From NCBI RefSeq assembly GCF_001514495.1, contig NZ_BCNM01000019.1:62001-126000 (forward strand): 64,000 nucleotides of DNA, read 5' to 3'. How positions within the stretch are numbered: the first letter of the stretch is position 1; each line of letters begins with the position of its first letter. A program made the position numbers and the translations under genes. The DNA comes from Paenibacillus pabuli NBRC 13638 (GTDB lineage Bacteria > Bacillota > Bacilli > Paenibacillales > Paenibacillaceae). Below are positions 36,207 to 43,839 of this stretch, in pieces. Under the pieces are notes generated by a model. The model was not told the DNA's origin and made no database searches. It saw only the letters and a program-made list of their open reading frames with translations.

Positions 36207-36644
36207 TTATAGATCAAAATTAAAATCGACCAGCTTTTCGGCAATGTCGTTGAATGCTTCTTCGGATTGATTGAAATAACTTTCCCATATGCCTTTGCTC
36301 CAAATCTCCACCCGGTTCGACACACCAAGGACAACACAATCTTTGTCCAGCTTGGCATACTCTCTAAGATTGCCCGGCAAATTTACCCTGCCCTGTTTGT
36401 CCAATTCACATTCGGTGGCACCCGAGAAAAAAAAGCGGGTAAACGCACGTGCATCAGATTTCATTAATGGCAGTGCTTTGAGCTTCTGTTCCATGATTCC
36501 CCATTCCTCCATGGGGTACACGAAAAGACACTGGTCCAAACCCCGTGTGGCAACGAAAGAAGGTCCCAGAGATTCGCGGAATTTAGCCGGAATAATAACC
36601 CGACCCTTATCATCAATGCTATGTTGGAACTCCCCCATAAACAT
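36207..36644 (-). CDS. mraZ: Transcriptional regulator MraZ
   Basis: A 145-aa protein with two SpoVT-AbrB-like domains (MFMGEFQHSIDDKGRVIIPAKFRE and ECELDKQGRVNLPGNLREYA). MraZ forms a ring that binds direct repeats in its own promoter and represses the dcw operon. The ATG at 36644 follows AGAGGTGA by about eight bases; a GTG at 36656 is too close to the ribosome site. Operator-like decamers lie immediately upstream (36661-36700). Confidence 0.94.
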   Translation of the reverse strand: MFMGEFQHSIDDKGRVIIPAKFRESLGPSFVATRGLDQCLFVYPMEEWGIMEQKLKALPLMKSDARAFTRFFFSGATECELDKQGRVNLPGNLREYAKLDKDCVVLGVSNRVEIWSKGIWESYFNQSEEAFNDIAEKLVDFNFDL

Positions 36645-36660
36645 TGGCCCACTCACCTCT

Positions 36661-36700
36661 CACCCGTTTCTCCCACTTTGCCCCACTTTCCACCACCTAA
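36661..36700 (-). promoter_or_regulatory. MraZ-type operator: four direct decamers
   Basis: On the minus strand four consecutive ten-base units read TTAGGTGGTG, GAAAGTGGGG, CAAAGTGGGA and GAAACGGGTG. In other bacteria MraZ binds TGGGN repeats spaced so that the period is ten bases, which this matches. A candidate -10 TATTAT lies just upstream at 36703-36708 (with a poor -35 TTTTGA at 36725-36730), so a bound MraZ would cover the transcription start. Confidence 0.65.
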
Positions 36701-36767
36701 GCATAATAGATTCGCACAAAAAAATCAAAACCCTTCTTGCTTGATTTACTTTTTTAATTTCGCAAAC

Positions 36768-36813
36768 GCAAAAAAACGCCTTTGATCCAGTCAGTCCGGA
36801 TCAAAGACGTTTC
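36768..36813 (-). terminator. Rho-independent terminator of ahcY
   Basis: AACGTCTTTGATCC and GGATCAAAGGCGTT pair on the minus strand around a nine-base loop and are followed by a T run. It separates the ahcY unit from the mraZ promoter. Confidence 0.88.
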
Positions 36814-36916
36814 CCGTTTACGAATAATCGTACGTACACCGCATATGAACCATTCATCAATTAACCATTGTAAACCCTTTGAATCACTTCATCAGCTTGT
36901 AATTAATGGATGCCTC

Positions 36917-38182
36917 TTAGAATTTCCAGCTATCCAGATATTTTTCCTGCTCCGCTGACAGGGAGTCGATGGCAATGTTCAGGCTTTCCAACTTGTAGCT
37001 CGCGACCTGCTGGTCGATGTCATAAGGTACATTAACAACGGTTTTACCCAAGCTCTCATAGTTCTGGCTTACATAACGAAGACCCAATGCCTGCAAAGCA
37101 AATGTCGTATCCATAATCTCGGCAGGATGTCCATCTGCAGCACCCAGGTTTACGAGACGTCCTTCAGCCAGCAAATACATTTTACGACCATCTTTGAAGC
37201 GATATTCTTCAATGTTGCGGCGTACCGTACGAATGGAATCCGAACGTTTGGCAAGCTCAGGTTTGTTCACTTCCACATCAAAGTGGCCTGCATTGCTCAG
37301 GATCGCCCCATCTTTCATTACATCGTAATGCTCTCCGGTAATCACATCTTTGTTGCCCGTAACCGCAATGAAAAAGTCACCCAGCTTGGCTGCTTCCACC
37401 ATGGTCATGACACGGAATCCGTCCATATGCGCTTCTACAGCCTTGATCGGGTCAATTTCCGTTACAATTACATTCGCTCCCAATCCTTTAGCTCGCATCG
37501 CTACGCCTTTGCCACACCAACCGTAACCCGCTACAACCACATTCTTGCCTGCAACGACCAGATTCGTTGTACGGATGATCCCGTCAAATGCAGATTGACC
37601 TGTACCATAACGGTTATCAAACAGGTATTTGCAATACGCGTCATTGACTGCAACCATCGGGAATCGCAATTGACCTTCTTTCGCCAAAGCTTTCAGACGA
37701 ATGATGCCCGTTGTCGTTTCCTCTGCTCCACCACGAATGGTGGCAGCAAGATCGGGACGTTCCGATGCAATAATCGTGGCGAAATCTCCACCATCATCAA
37801 TAATCAGGTCAGGTTTTACCTCAAGTGCACGGAGCTGCAATTCCTTAAATTCAACAGGATCCGGATTATGTTTGGCGTACACCGTAACTCCATCTTCAAC
37901 CAGAGCTGCACAGACATCGTCCTGTGTTGACAATGGGTTACTATGCGTAATGGTAACTTCTGCGCCACCAGCCTGAATGACTTTTGCCAGATAAGCCGTT
38001 TTAGCCTCAAGGTGAAGACAAATGGCTACTTTCAATCCTTTAAACGGCAGTTCTTCTTCAAATTGGCGACGAATGCGGTTCAATACCGGCATATGTGCTT
38101 CTACCCAATCAATTTTCAAATGACCTTCCGAAGCAAGTCCCATATCCTTCACAATACTGTTTTGCAAAGCAGGTGTTGTCAT
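36917..38182 (-). CDS. ahcY: Adenosylhomocysteinase (S-adenosylhomocysteine hydrolase)
   Basis: A 421-aa NAD-dependent enzyme that splits S-adenosylhomocysteine into adenosine and homocysteine, removing the by-product of SAM-dependent methylation. Conserved parts are the substrate segment CLHLEAKTAYLAK, DDGGDF, NDAYCKYLFDNRYGTGQS, the NAD site VVAGYGWCGKGVAMRAKGLGA and the C-terminal LDSWKF. Bacillus subtilis uses the Pfs nucleosidase route instead, so this one-step route is notable, though common in Paenibacillus-like bacteria to my knowledge. GGGGGAG precedes the ATG at 38182. It lies 40 bases after bshC. Confidence 0.94.
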   Translation of the reverse strand: MTTPALQNSIVKDMGLASEGHLKIDWVEAHMPVLNRIRRQFEEELPFKGLKVAICLHLEAKTAYLAKVIQAGGAEVTITHSNPLSTQDDVCAALVEDGVTVYAKHNPDPVEFKELQLRALEVKPDLIIDDGGDFATIIASERPDLAATIRGGAEETTTGIIRLKALAKEGQLRFPMVAVNDAYCKYLFDNRYGTGQSAFDGIIRTTNLVVAGKNVVVAGYGWCGKGVAMRAKGLGANVIVTEIDPIKAVEAHMDGFRVMTMVEAAKLGDFFIAVTGNKDVITGEHYDVMKDGAILSNAGHFDVEVNKPELAKRSDSIRTVRRNIEEYRFKDGRKMYLLAEGRLVNLGAADGHPAEIMDTTFALQALGLRYVSQNYESLGKTVVNVPYDIDQQVASYKLESLNIAIDSLSAEQEKYLDSWKF

Positions 38183-38222
38183 TCTTCTCCCCCTCAATAT
38201 ATTCCTTCTATTATAAAGGCCA

Positions 38223-39854
38223 CTACAATGTGATTACTTGATGTTGTCCACGGAATTCACACTGACTTTCAATCAGCTGTCCAATCCACTCTGTTCCATA
38301 ACGATTCAGGTAAAAGAGCGCATTATGTACTCGTTCCTGTGGTTTGTTCATGGGGAAAAGTGAATTCTGGATTCCGTCCCAGTGCCTTAGGCTCACATTG
38401 TGTTTGTCTTTGATTGCCTTGTGGGTCTGCTGCTGCAGATACTGAATTTGTGCATTGATTTTACCAACATTGGTTTTTCCAATGCGATCCAGACCAGAAT
38501 GAAGCTCTGCGATCTGATCAAGCAATGGTTGATACAGATCGGCGAACGCTTGTTGAACTTTACCGAACTGTTCATCCACCTGGAAGGTCTCCTGCTGTTC
38601 CAGCCATTGCTCCTTCCTATCTTCCATATGATATTGAACATCCTGGAAAGTAAGACCGTACTGCTTCATATGTTTGTGATGAACATCTTCCAAGATGGTA
38701 AAGGACAGGCGTGGAAGTAAAATAGGCATCTGCAATCCGAACTGCCGGAACGCCTCACGAGTCAATCCCCAATAGGCAATCTCACCCTGGCCCAAAATAA
38801 CAGCCGCTACAGGCAAAATGGAGTCTTGCATCAATGGGCGTGTTAACACATTGTTGCTAAACCGCTCGGGATGTTCAGTGAGTTCCTGAAGCAATCGCTC
38901 TTCTGTAAACGAAACCAGACCTTTGCGGTCGCTGAACAAGCCATCTTTCAACATCAGAAGCAAACGTGCACCTTCATGGATGTAGAATATATTTGCTCCA
39001 TCTTCTGCGACTTCCGCAGGCATTGCATAGCCTGCTTGTTCCAACTTGACAGCACCTTGTGCATATGCACTCCGTAAAATCTCATTCTCACGTACCAGAC
39101 GTTCAAACACAGGCTGTTCCAGTCTGCGCAAGTCCGGATCTGCAGCATCCATCAGAACAAGCCCAGTGCTGCCAAACAAGGCCGAAATTAATCGGGCAAA
39201 TGCATCACTGAGGTTTGAACTCGACTGGTGGATTTCCGTAATCATCTTCATCAAACCGGGTTTATGCACCGTATCCGGCAAGAGATGCTCCACCTGATTC
39301 AACACTGTCACCCACTGATCCGTTTCCACATGAACATTACTCACAGAATCTCTGCCTGCGAATCGACCTTGCAGCTTGATCTTCGCCATTTCTCCGCTGG
39401 CGTCAGGCAAGTAGGTGTGATTGACTTCATCCCAGTCATGGTCTTCCCCTGCAATCCAGAATACAGGGACTACCGGCCGCTGTAATCTCTTCTCCGCTTC
39501 CCTTGCAGCTGCAACTACACTTGCCGCCTTATAAATCACAAACAACGGACCTGTAAGCAGACCGCTTTGCTGTCCTCCCGTAACAACCAATGCACCTTGT
39601 TCCGCGAGACGAGTGATGGATTCATGTACTGCACTATGATCATTCACCCGTTTATTATATATACGTAGATACTCTGCCAGGCTTTCACGAGGTATACGTG
39701 TGTTTTCCGATTGGTCCAGCCACTCGGCACGTGTATGTAGTCCCGATTCCCAGCGTATATCATATTCGTAAAGGCCACGCGCAGCATCCCTTGAACAGAC
39801 ATAGTCTTCTGCAAGTCGCGTTCCGCTGCGGAGTGCCTCGGTCATACCTTTCAT
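38223..39854 (-). CDS. bshC: Bacillithiol biosynthesis cysteine-adding enzyme
   Basis: A 543-aa protein of the BshC (YllA) family, which joins cysteine to glucosaminyl-malate in the last step of bacillithiol synthesis. Family stretches include VVTGGQQSGLLTGPLFVIYK, VPVFWIAGEDHDWDEVNH and a C-terminal coiled coil (about 440-490). Position upstream of mraZ is the same as yllA in Bacillus, with ahcY inserted between. AGGAGG lies eight bases before the ATG. Confidence 0.92.
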   Translation of the reverse strand: MKGMTEALRSGTRLAEDYVCSRDAARGLYEYDIRWESGLHTRAEWLDQSENTRIPRESLAEYLRIYNKRVNDHSAVHESITRLAEQGALVVTGGQQSGLLTGPLFVIYKAASVVAAAREAEKRLQRPVVPVFWIAGEDHDWDEVNHTYLPDASGEMAKIKLQGRFAGRDSVSNVHVETDQWVTVLNQVEHLLPDTVHKPGLMKMITEIHQSSSNLSDAFARLISALFGSTGLVLMDAADPDLRRLEQPVFERLVRENEILRSAYAQGAVKLEQAGYAMPAEVAEDGANIFYIHEGARLLLMLKDGLFSDRKGLVSFTEERLLQELTEHPERFSNNVLTRPLMQDSILPVAAVILGQGEIAYWGLTREAFRQFGLQMPILLPRLSFTILEDVHHKHMKQYGLTFQDVQYHMEDRKEQWLEQQETFQVDEQFGKVQQAFADLYQPLLDQIAELHSGLDRIGKTNVGKINAQIQYLQQQTHKAIKDKHNVSLRHWDGIQNSLFPMNKPQERVHNALFYLNRYGTEWIGQLIESQCEFRGQHQVITL

Positions 39855-39937
39855 GAGGTCTGCCTCCTATCTGCTTCAAAGAGCCTTTCTTGATTGTACC
39901 GAATGAGTGCCCTCTTCGTCAAAAGAAAGTGCATCAA

Positions 39938-39971
39938 AAAACAAAAAACCGCCGAATTATTCGGCGGTTTG
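39938..39971 (-). terminator. Rho-independent terminator of the oligopeptide transporter operon
   Basis: AAACCGCCGAA and TTCGGCGGTTT pair on the minus strand and are followed by six to seven T, about 36 bases after the fused ATPase gene. Confidence 0.9.
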
Positions 39972-40007
39972 ATATTCATGGATAAGTCCAAATGAAAATT
40001 GTACTTT

Positions 40008-41771
40008 TTATACGTAAGGTTCTGCAACCCAGTGACCTTTGGAAACCTCAATCAATTGAGCATTCTGCAGGTTGTATGGATCATTTGCAGGACCACCAGA
40101 TCCATTTTTAATTGCTTGTTCTTCCGGCAGTAAAATGCGACGTTTGCTCGCTTCTACTTCCGGATCAGGTACAGGAATCGCAGACAGCAATGTTTTGGTG
40201 TAAGGGTGAATCGGATTAGCATAAAGTTCTTCACTCTCTGCCAACTCCACCACTTTACCCATGTACATAACAGCAACACGGTCACTGATATGCTTAACCA
40301 TGGACAAGTCATGCGCAATGAACAGGTATGTCAAGCCGAGGCGCTGCTGAAGTTCTTCAAGCAAACTAACGACCTGAGCCTGAATGGAGACGTCCAATGC
40401 AGATAATGGCTCGTCACAGATGATGAATTTAGGGTCTACAGCCAATGCACGGGCAATCCCGATCCGTTGTCTTTGACCACCTGAGAATTCATGTGGATAA
40501 CGAAGTGCATGGCTCGGATTCAGACCTACCAGATCCAGCAGTTCCTCAACACGTCTCTTCCGCTCTGTCCGACTTGATGCCAGACCATGAATATCGAGGG
40601 ATTCACCGATAATATCCATAACGTTGAAACGTGGGTTCAAGGATGCATAAGGATCCTGGAAAATCATCTGCATATCTTTACGCATTTCTTTCATTTTGCG
40701 TGGGGAAAGCTTATAGATATCTGTTCCGTTAAAGTTAACGTTTCCGCCTGTTGGCTCATAAAGGCGAAGAATCGTGCGGCCTGTTGTGGATTTACCACAT
40801 CCAGATTCCCCTACAACTCCAAGTGTTTCGCCTTCAAAAATATCAAAGCTAACATCATTAACCGCTTTGAGAATGTTGCCTTTACCCAAATTGAAGTATT
40901 GCTTCAGGTTCTTCACTTGAACAAGCGGCTTGTTGGCACCTTTGATAATACCAACTGGAGTAGGCTTTTCTTTCTTAGGCTCGTCCAGACGAGGAAGAGC
41001 ATTCAGCAATTTAATCGTGTATGGATGTTGAGGATTACTGAAGATTTCGGCAGTTGTTCCCGTTTCAACAACTTCGCCTTCCTTCATAACAACAACACGG
41101 TCACACATTCCTGCGACTACTCCAAGGTCATGCGTGATAAGCATGATCGAAGTTCCGAGCCTTTGCTGCATGTCCTTCATAACATCCAAAATTTGTGCCT
41201 GAATCGTTACGTCGAGTGCAGTTGTTGGTTCATCCGCAATCAGCAGGGATGGACGGCATGCCAAGGCAATCGCAATCATAGCACGTTGGCGCATACCACC
41301 GGAAAATTGGTGCGGGTAATGGTTCATACGCGCTTCCGCATTTTTGATGCCTACAAGTTCCAGCATTTCCAATGCGCTTTTTTCGGCTTCTTTTTTGGAC
41401 ATATTCTGATGCTTGCGCAGTACCTCGGTAATTTGTTTACCAATTTTGATGGTAGGATTCAAAGAAGTCATTGGATCCTGGAAGATCATGCCGATATCTT
41501 TACCACGGATGGCTTCCATCTGTTTATCTGTCTTATTCAGCAGGTCCTGCCCGTGAAAAGTAATCTCTCCGCTTTTGACCTTCGAAGGCGGGGAGGGAAT
41601 CAATTTCATGATGGTTTGGGCAGTAACACTCTTACCACTACCAGATTCACCTACGATTCCCAGCGTCTCTCCCTTGCCAAGTTCAAAACTCACATTTTTA
41701 ACGGCATCAAATTCACCAGAACGCGTCGTAAATGACACACTCAAGTCTTTGACTGTTAAAATCGGCTCCAT
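40008..41771 (-). CDS. Oligo/dipeptide ABC transporter ATPase, OppD-OppF fusion
   Basis: A 587-aa protein containing two complete ABC domains. First: Walker A GESGSGKS (about 37-44), signature FSGGMRQRAMIA, Walker B LLIADEPTTALD. Second (from about residue 285): GESGCGKS, FSGGQRQRIGIA, FIICDEPLSALD. Oligopeptide-transporter C-terminal extensions follow each domain (e.g. NPQHPYTIKLLNALPRLDEP; NPIHPYTKTLLSAIP). In Bacillus OppD and OppF are separate; here one chain supplies both ATP sites, as in GsiA-type proteins. AGGAGGTGGG precedes the ATG. It is the last gene of the operon. Confidence 0.93.
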   Translation of the reverse strand: MEPILTVKDLSVSFTTRSGEFDAVKNVSFELGKGETLGIVGESGSGKSVTAQTIMKLIPSPPSKVKSGEITFHGQDLLNKTDKQMEAIRGKDIGMIFQDPMTSLNPTIKIGKQITEVLRKHQNMSKKEAEKSALEMLELVGIKNAEARMNHYPHQFSGGMRQRAMIAIALACRPSLLIADEPTTALDVTIQAQILDVMKDMQQRLGTSIMLITHDLGVVAGMCDRVVVMKEGEVVETGTTAEIFSNPQHPYTIKLLNALPRLDEPKKEKPTPVGIIKGANKPLVQVKNLKQYFNLGKGNILKAVNDVSFDIFEGETLGVVGESGCGKSTTGRTILRLYEPTGGNVNFNGTDIYKLSPRKMKEMRKDMQMIFQDPYASLNPRFNVMDIIGESLDIHGLASSRTERKRRVEELLDLVGLNPSHALRYPHEFSGGQRQRIGIARALAVDPKFIICDEPLSALDVSIQAQVVSLLEELQQRLGLTYLFIAHDLSMVKHISDRVAVMYMGKVVELAESEELYANPIHPYTKTLLSAIPVPDPEVEASKRRILLPEEQAIKNGSGGPANDPYNLQNAQLIEVSKGHWVAEPYV

Positions 41772-41788
41772 AATCCCACCTCCTATTT

Positions 41789-42715
41789 CTATTTACGTAA
41801 TTTCGGATCAAGCGCGTCGCGCAAGCCGTCACCAAGCAAGTTAAATGCGAGCATTGTCATAACCATCAAACCTGCAGGGAACCACATCCGCCAAGGATAC
41901 AGCGTCCAGCCAGTAAGTGCATCATTGATCATAGATCCAAGAGAGGATTTAGGTGCAGATACACCCAATCCGAGGAAGCTCAAAAATGCTTCTGCGAAGA
42001 TGGCATTTGGGATGGACAACGTCAATGTAACGAGAATCGGTCCGACAGCATTTGGCAACAAATGACGGAAGAGCTGACGTCCAGTGCTTGCGCCCATGGA
42101 ACGAGCAGCAAGGATAAAGTCTCTGTTTTTGAGTTGCATAATCTCACCACGGACAATCCAGGACATACTGATCCAGCCTGTGATGGTAAGTGCAATGATA
42201 ATCGTTGTCAGACTTGGCTCCAATACAACCAGCAACAAGATAACAACGAGCATGTAAGGCAGGGAGTATAGGATCTCGGAGAACTTGTTCATGATGCCGT
42301 CAACACGCCCACCGTAGAAGCCCATAATTGCTCCATAAATTACACCGATGACAAGGTCAATTAAAGCAGCAGCCAAACCTACAGTAAGAGATACACGTGC
42401 ACCTACCCAGGTTCTTACCCATACATCACGACCCAATTCATCTGTCCCAAACCAGTGTTCTGCACTCGGAGCAGCATTGGCATTCAACAAATCATTGGAA
42501 TAATAATTATAACTTGAGAACAACGAAGTTGGACCAATCATAGAGAAAATGACAACAAGGACTAGAACAGCCAAACTAATCATAGCGGCCTTGTTGGTTG
42601 CAAGTCTATACATAGCGTCTTTGAATAGCGATACACTCTCTTGCGATTTCAACGCTGCCTGACTATCCAGGCCTGTGTTCGCCGTTTCATTATTGTTGTT
42701 ATTCGTGCCAGACAA
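41789..42715 (-). CDS. Oligo/dipeptide ABC transporter permease (OppC/DppC type)
   Basis: A 308-aa inner-membrane permease. An asparagine-rich cytoplasmic N-terminus (first ~25 residues) precedes one helix, the extracellular loop with HWFGTDELGRDVWVRTWVGAR, and five helices of the binding-protein-dependent permease domain with the EAA loop (AARSMGASTGRQLFRHLLPNA). The start is TTG after AAGGGGG and lies two bases past the upstream permease stop. It pairs with the OppB-type permease. Confidence 0.93.
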   Translation of the reverse strand: MSGTNNNNNETANTGLDSQAALKSQESVSLFKDAMYRLATNKAAMISLAVLVLVVIFSMIGPTSLFSSYNYYSNDLLNANAAPSAEHWFGTDELGRDVWVRTWVGARVSLTVGLAAALIDLVIGVIYGAIMGFYGGRVDGIMNKFSEILYSLPYMLVVILLLVVLEPSLTTIIIALTITGWISMSWIVRGEIMQLKNRDFILAARSMGASTGRQLFRHLLPNAVGPILVTLTLSIPNAIFAEAFLSFLGLGVSAPKSSLGSMINDALTGWTLYPWRMWFPAGLMVMTMLAFNLLGDGLRDALDPKLRK

Positions 42716-42717
42716 CG

Positions 42718-43650
42718 TTATGCCCCCTTCCGGCTTTCCAGCTTAATTCTAGGATCGATCAGCACGTAAGCAATATCCGTCAGGAAACGTGCAAGCATCA
42801 AGAGAATACCATAGAAGATTGTAATCCCCATAATCATCGTATAATCACGATTCGTAATACTTTCTACGAATACTTTACCAATCCCGCCAATATTAAAGAT
42901 CTGTTCAATAACAACGGAACCTGTAATAATATTCGCTGTCATCGGACCAACATAAGTAACGACTGGCAGAATACCGTTCCGTAAAACGTGTTTAAACATG
43001 ATAGCAGGCCATTTCAAACCTTTGGCTTTGGCTGTTTTGATGTAATCCGCATGCAACACTTCCAACATGCTTGAACGCGTCAAACGTGCGATAAAGGCAA
43101 TTGGTGATGCAGACAGTGCTGCAACTGGAAGCACATAGTCAAGCGGACCATCGAAGCCCATAACGTTAAACCAGCCGAGCTTGAAAGCAAAAAGATATTG
43201 CAATAGTGATGCAAGCAAGAAGCTTGGAACAGCGATTCCTATGACAGCGAGGATCATCGTAATATCATCAATCAACTTGCGATGGTACACTGCGGCAAGA
43301 AGCCCCAACAAGACCCCCACAATAATGGAGATAATAATCGCAAAAATTCCCAGCTTCAGTGATGCTGTAAACGTCTGAGTGATCATACCAGATACATCTT
43401 GATTCAGGTATTTCATAGAAACCCCGAAATCACCTTTGATGATTCCACCCATATACTTCAGGTATTGTTCATACATCGGTTTGTCCAAACCATACTTCAC
43501 TTCCAAAAGTGCCCGGATTTCAGGTGATACTTTTTTCTCGGATGTAAAAGGGTCACCCGGAATGGCCTTCATGAGGAAGAAGGTTGCTGATGCGAGTATG
43601 AAAAGCGATAGCAGCATAAATAGCAGTTTTTTCAGCACGTACTTAACCAA
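42718..43650 (-). CDS. Oligo/dipeptide ABC transporter permease (OppB/DppB type)
   Basis: A 310-aa permease with six predicted helices, beginning VKYVLKKLLFMLLSLFILAS and containing the OppB hallmark IPGDPF and the EAA loop (TAKAKGLKWPAIMFKHVLRNG). The frame is open upstream to 43800, but TTG at 43650 stands nine bases after GGAGGT and gives the family-typical N-terminus. The preceding ~120 bases hold a hairpin with a T run, so permease expression may be lower than that of the binding protein. Confidence 0.9.
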   Translation of the reverse strand: MVKYVLKKLLFMLLSLFILASATFFLMKAIPGDPFTSEKKVSPEIRALLEVKYGLDKPMYEQYLKYMGGIIKGDFGVSMKYLNQDVSGMITQTFTASLKLGIFAIIISIIVGVLLGLLAAVYHRKLIDDITMILAVIGIAVPSFLLASLLQYLFAFKLGWFNVMGFDGPLDYVLPVAALSASPIAFIARLTRSSMLEVLHADYIKTAKAKGLKWPAIMFKHVLRNGILPVVTYVGPMTANIITGSVVIEQIFNIGGIGKVFVESITNRDYTMIMGITIFYGILLMLARFLTDIAYVLIDPRIKLESRKGA

Positions 43651-43770
43651 CCCTTGCACACCTCCACAAACAATATTTTGTATACAAATCGATTGTAGAA
43701 TTAGACATGAATAATGTCCAATCCATTTATCGGAAATTTCAAGAATTATAAGGAAAATCGGTGCACATAC

Positions 43771-43812
43771 AAAAAAATCGGGATATATATGGAATTCCAC
43801 ATATATATCCCG
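43771..43812 (-). terminator. Intercistronic terminator/attenuator between the binding protein and permease genes
   Basis: On the minus strand CGGGATATATATGTGG pairs with CCATATATATCCCG around AATT, with a two-base bulge, and is followed by ATTTTTTT. It starts 28 bases after the binding-protein stop. Confidence 0.8.
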
Positions 43813-43839
43813 AAGTAATCATATAGACTTCAGAACAAC

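Noticed and set aside
40587..41735. 382-codon frame antisense to the fused opp ATPase
   Set aside because: Shadow frame; the ABC motifs lie on the opposite strand.
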